This document shows, one piece after another, positions 4,985 through 5,063 of a stretch of DNA of 5,063 nt. Under the pieces are notes generated by a model. It made no database searches. It was not told the origin of the DNA and saw only the letters and a list, made by a program, of their open reading frames with translations. Made by a program: the position numbers and the translations under genes. This DNA comes from Candidatus Woesearchaeota archaeon (GTDB lineage: Archaea > Nanobdellota > Nanobdellia > Woesearchaeales > ARS49). The stretch spans positions 1 to 5,063 of the forward strand of contig JACQMU010000069.1 in NCBI GenBank assembly GCA_016203425.1, in the 5' to 3' direction. How positions within the stretch are numbered: the stretch's first letter is position 1; each line of letters opens with the position of its first letter.

Positions 4985-5063
4985 TGATTTTTGTGTCACA
5001 GTCTTTTATTTTGTCGACAGAGAAAAAACAAACGTTTTGATTAAAAAAAGCACGTCTTAAAAA

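Larger units (their letters stand above)
4604..5063. other. About 460 bases without a convincing gene: promoter, repeats, palindrome, hairpin
   Basis: The left part holds the promoter of the 167-aa gene. The rest is strongly A+T-rich and contains four copies of an 11-base motif, a 13-base palindrome at 4768-4780 and an imperfect hairpin at 4814-4839. The + strand turns T-rich: in 4861-4920 I count 39 T, 10 A, 7 G and 4 C. No tRNA, rRNA or CRISPR array is visible. The region is unusually long and structured for a window whose other gaps are 2 to 97 bases. Confidence 0.6.

Noticed and set aside
4604..5063. Possible tRNA or other structured RNA gene
   Set aside because: I found no T-arm or anticodon-arm pattern and no G+C-rich island, which stable RNAs usually form in A+T-rich archaeal DNA.

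Overview
The window looks like a compact, A+T-rich archaeal chromosome segment. Three things point to an archaeon: archaeal TATA boxes about 26 bases upstream of first genes, a GGTGAT-type ribosome binding site, and a thymidylate synthase with an MtrA-like N-terminal domain and a DUF4346-like tail. The small, tightly packed operons would fit a DPANN-type archaeon, but the sequence does not settle the lineage.

Layout: apart from the 3' end of one + strand gene at the left edge, every gene is on the - strand, so transcription runs right to left. Three bicistronic units follow one another, each with its own candidate TATA box. (1) 4603-3025: two proteins I do not recognise (167 aa and 357 aa), joined by a stop/start junction with a 1-base gap. 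(2) 2983-2359: a VapBC-type toxin-antitoxin pair (77-aa antitoxin, 134-aa PIN toxin) with a 14-base overlap. (3) 2261-208: a 495-aa multidomain thymidylate synthase and a 187-aa dCTP deaminase, 2 bases apart. The right end (4604-5063) is about 460 bases without a convincing gene. It holds the promoter of the first unit, four copies of an 11-base motif (three of them 30-31 bases apart), a 13-base palindrome, a hairpin, and a switch of the + strand from A/C-rich to strongly T-rich.

How the genes work together: unit 3 is a short de novo dTMP pathway. The deaminase carries the HSTAG-type active-site segment of the bifunctional dCTP deaminase/dUTPase of Mycobacterium tuberculosis, so it may make dUMP directly from dCTP. 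The thymidylate synthase encoded just upstream would then methylate the dUMP. Start sites follow a pattern: the first genes of units 1 and 2 appear leaderless (TATA centre at about -26 to -28 from the ATG), while internal genes and thyA have Shine-Dalgarno-like sequences or stop/start coupling. The function of unit 1 is unknown. The last 130 or so residues of its second protein recall the DUF535 (VirK/YbjX) or GNAT-like folds, but only weakly.
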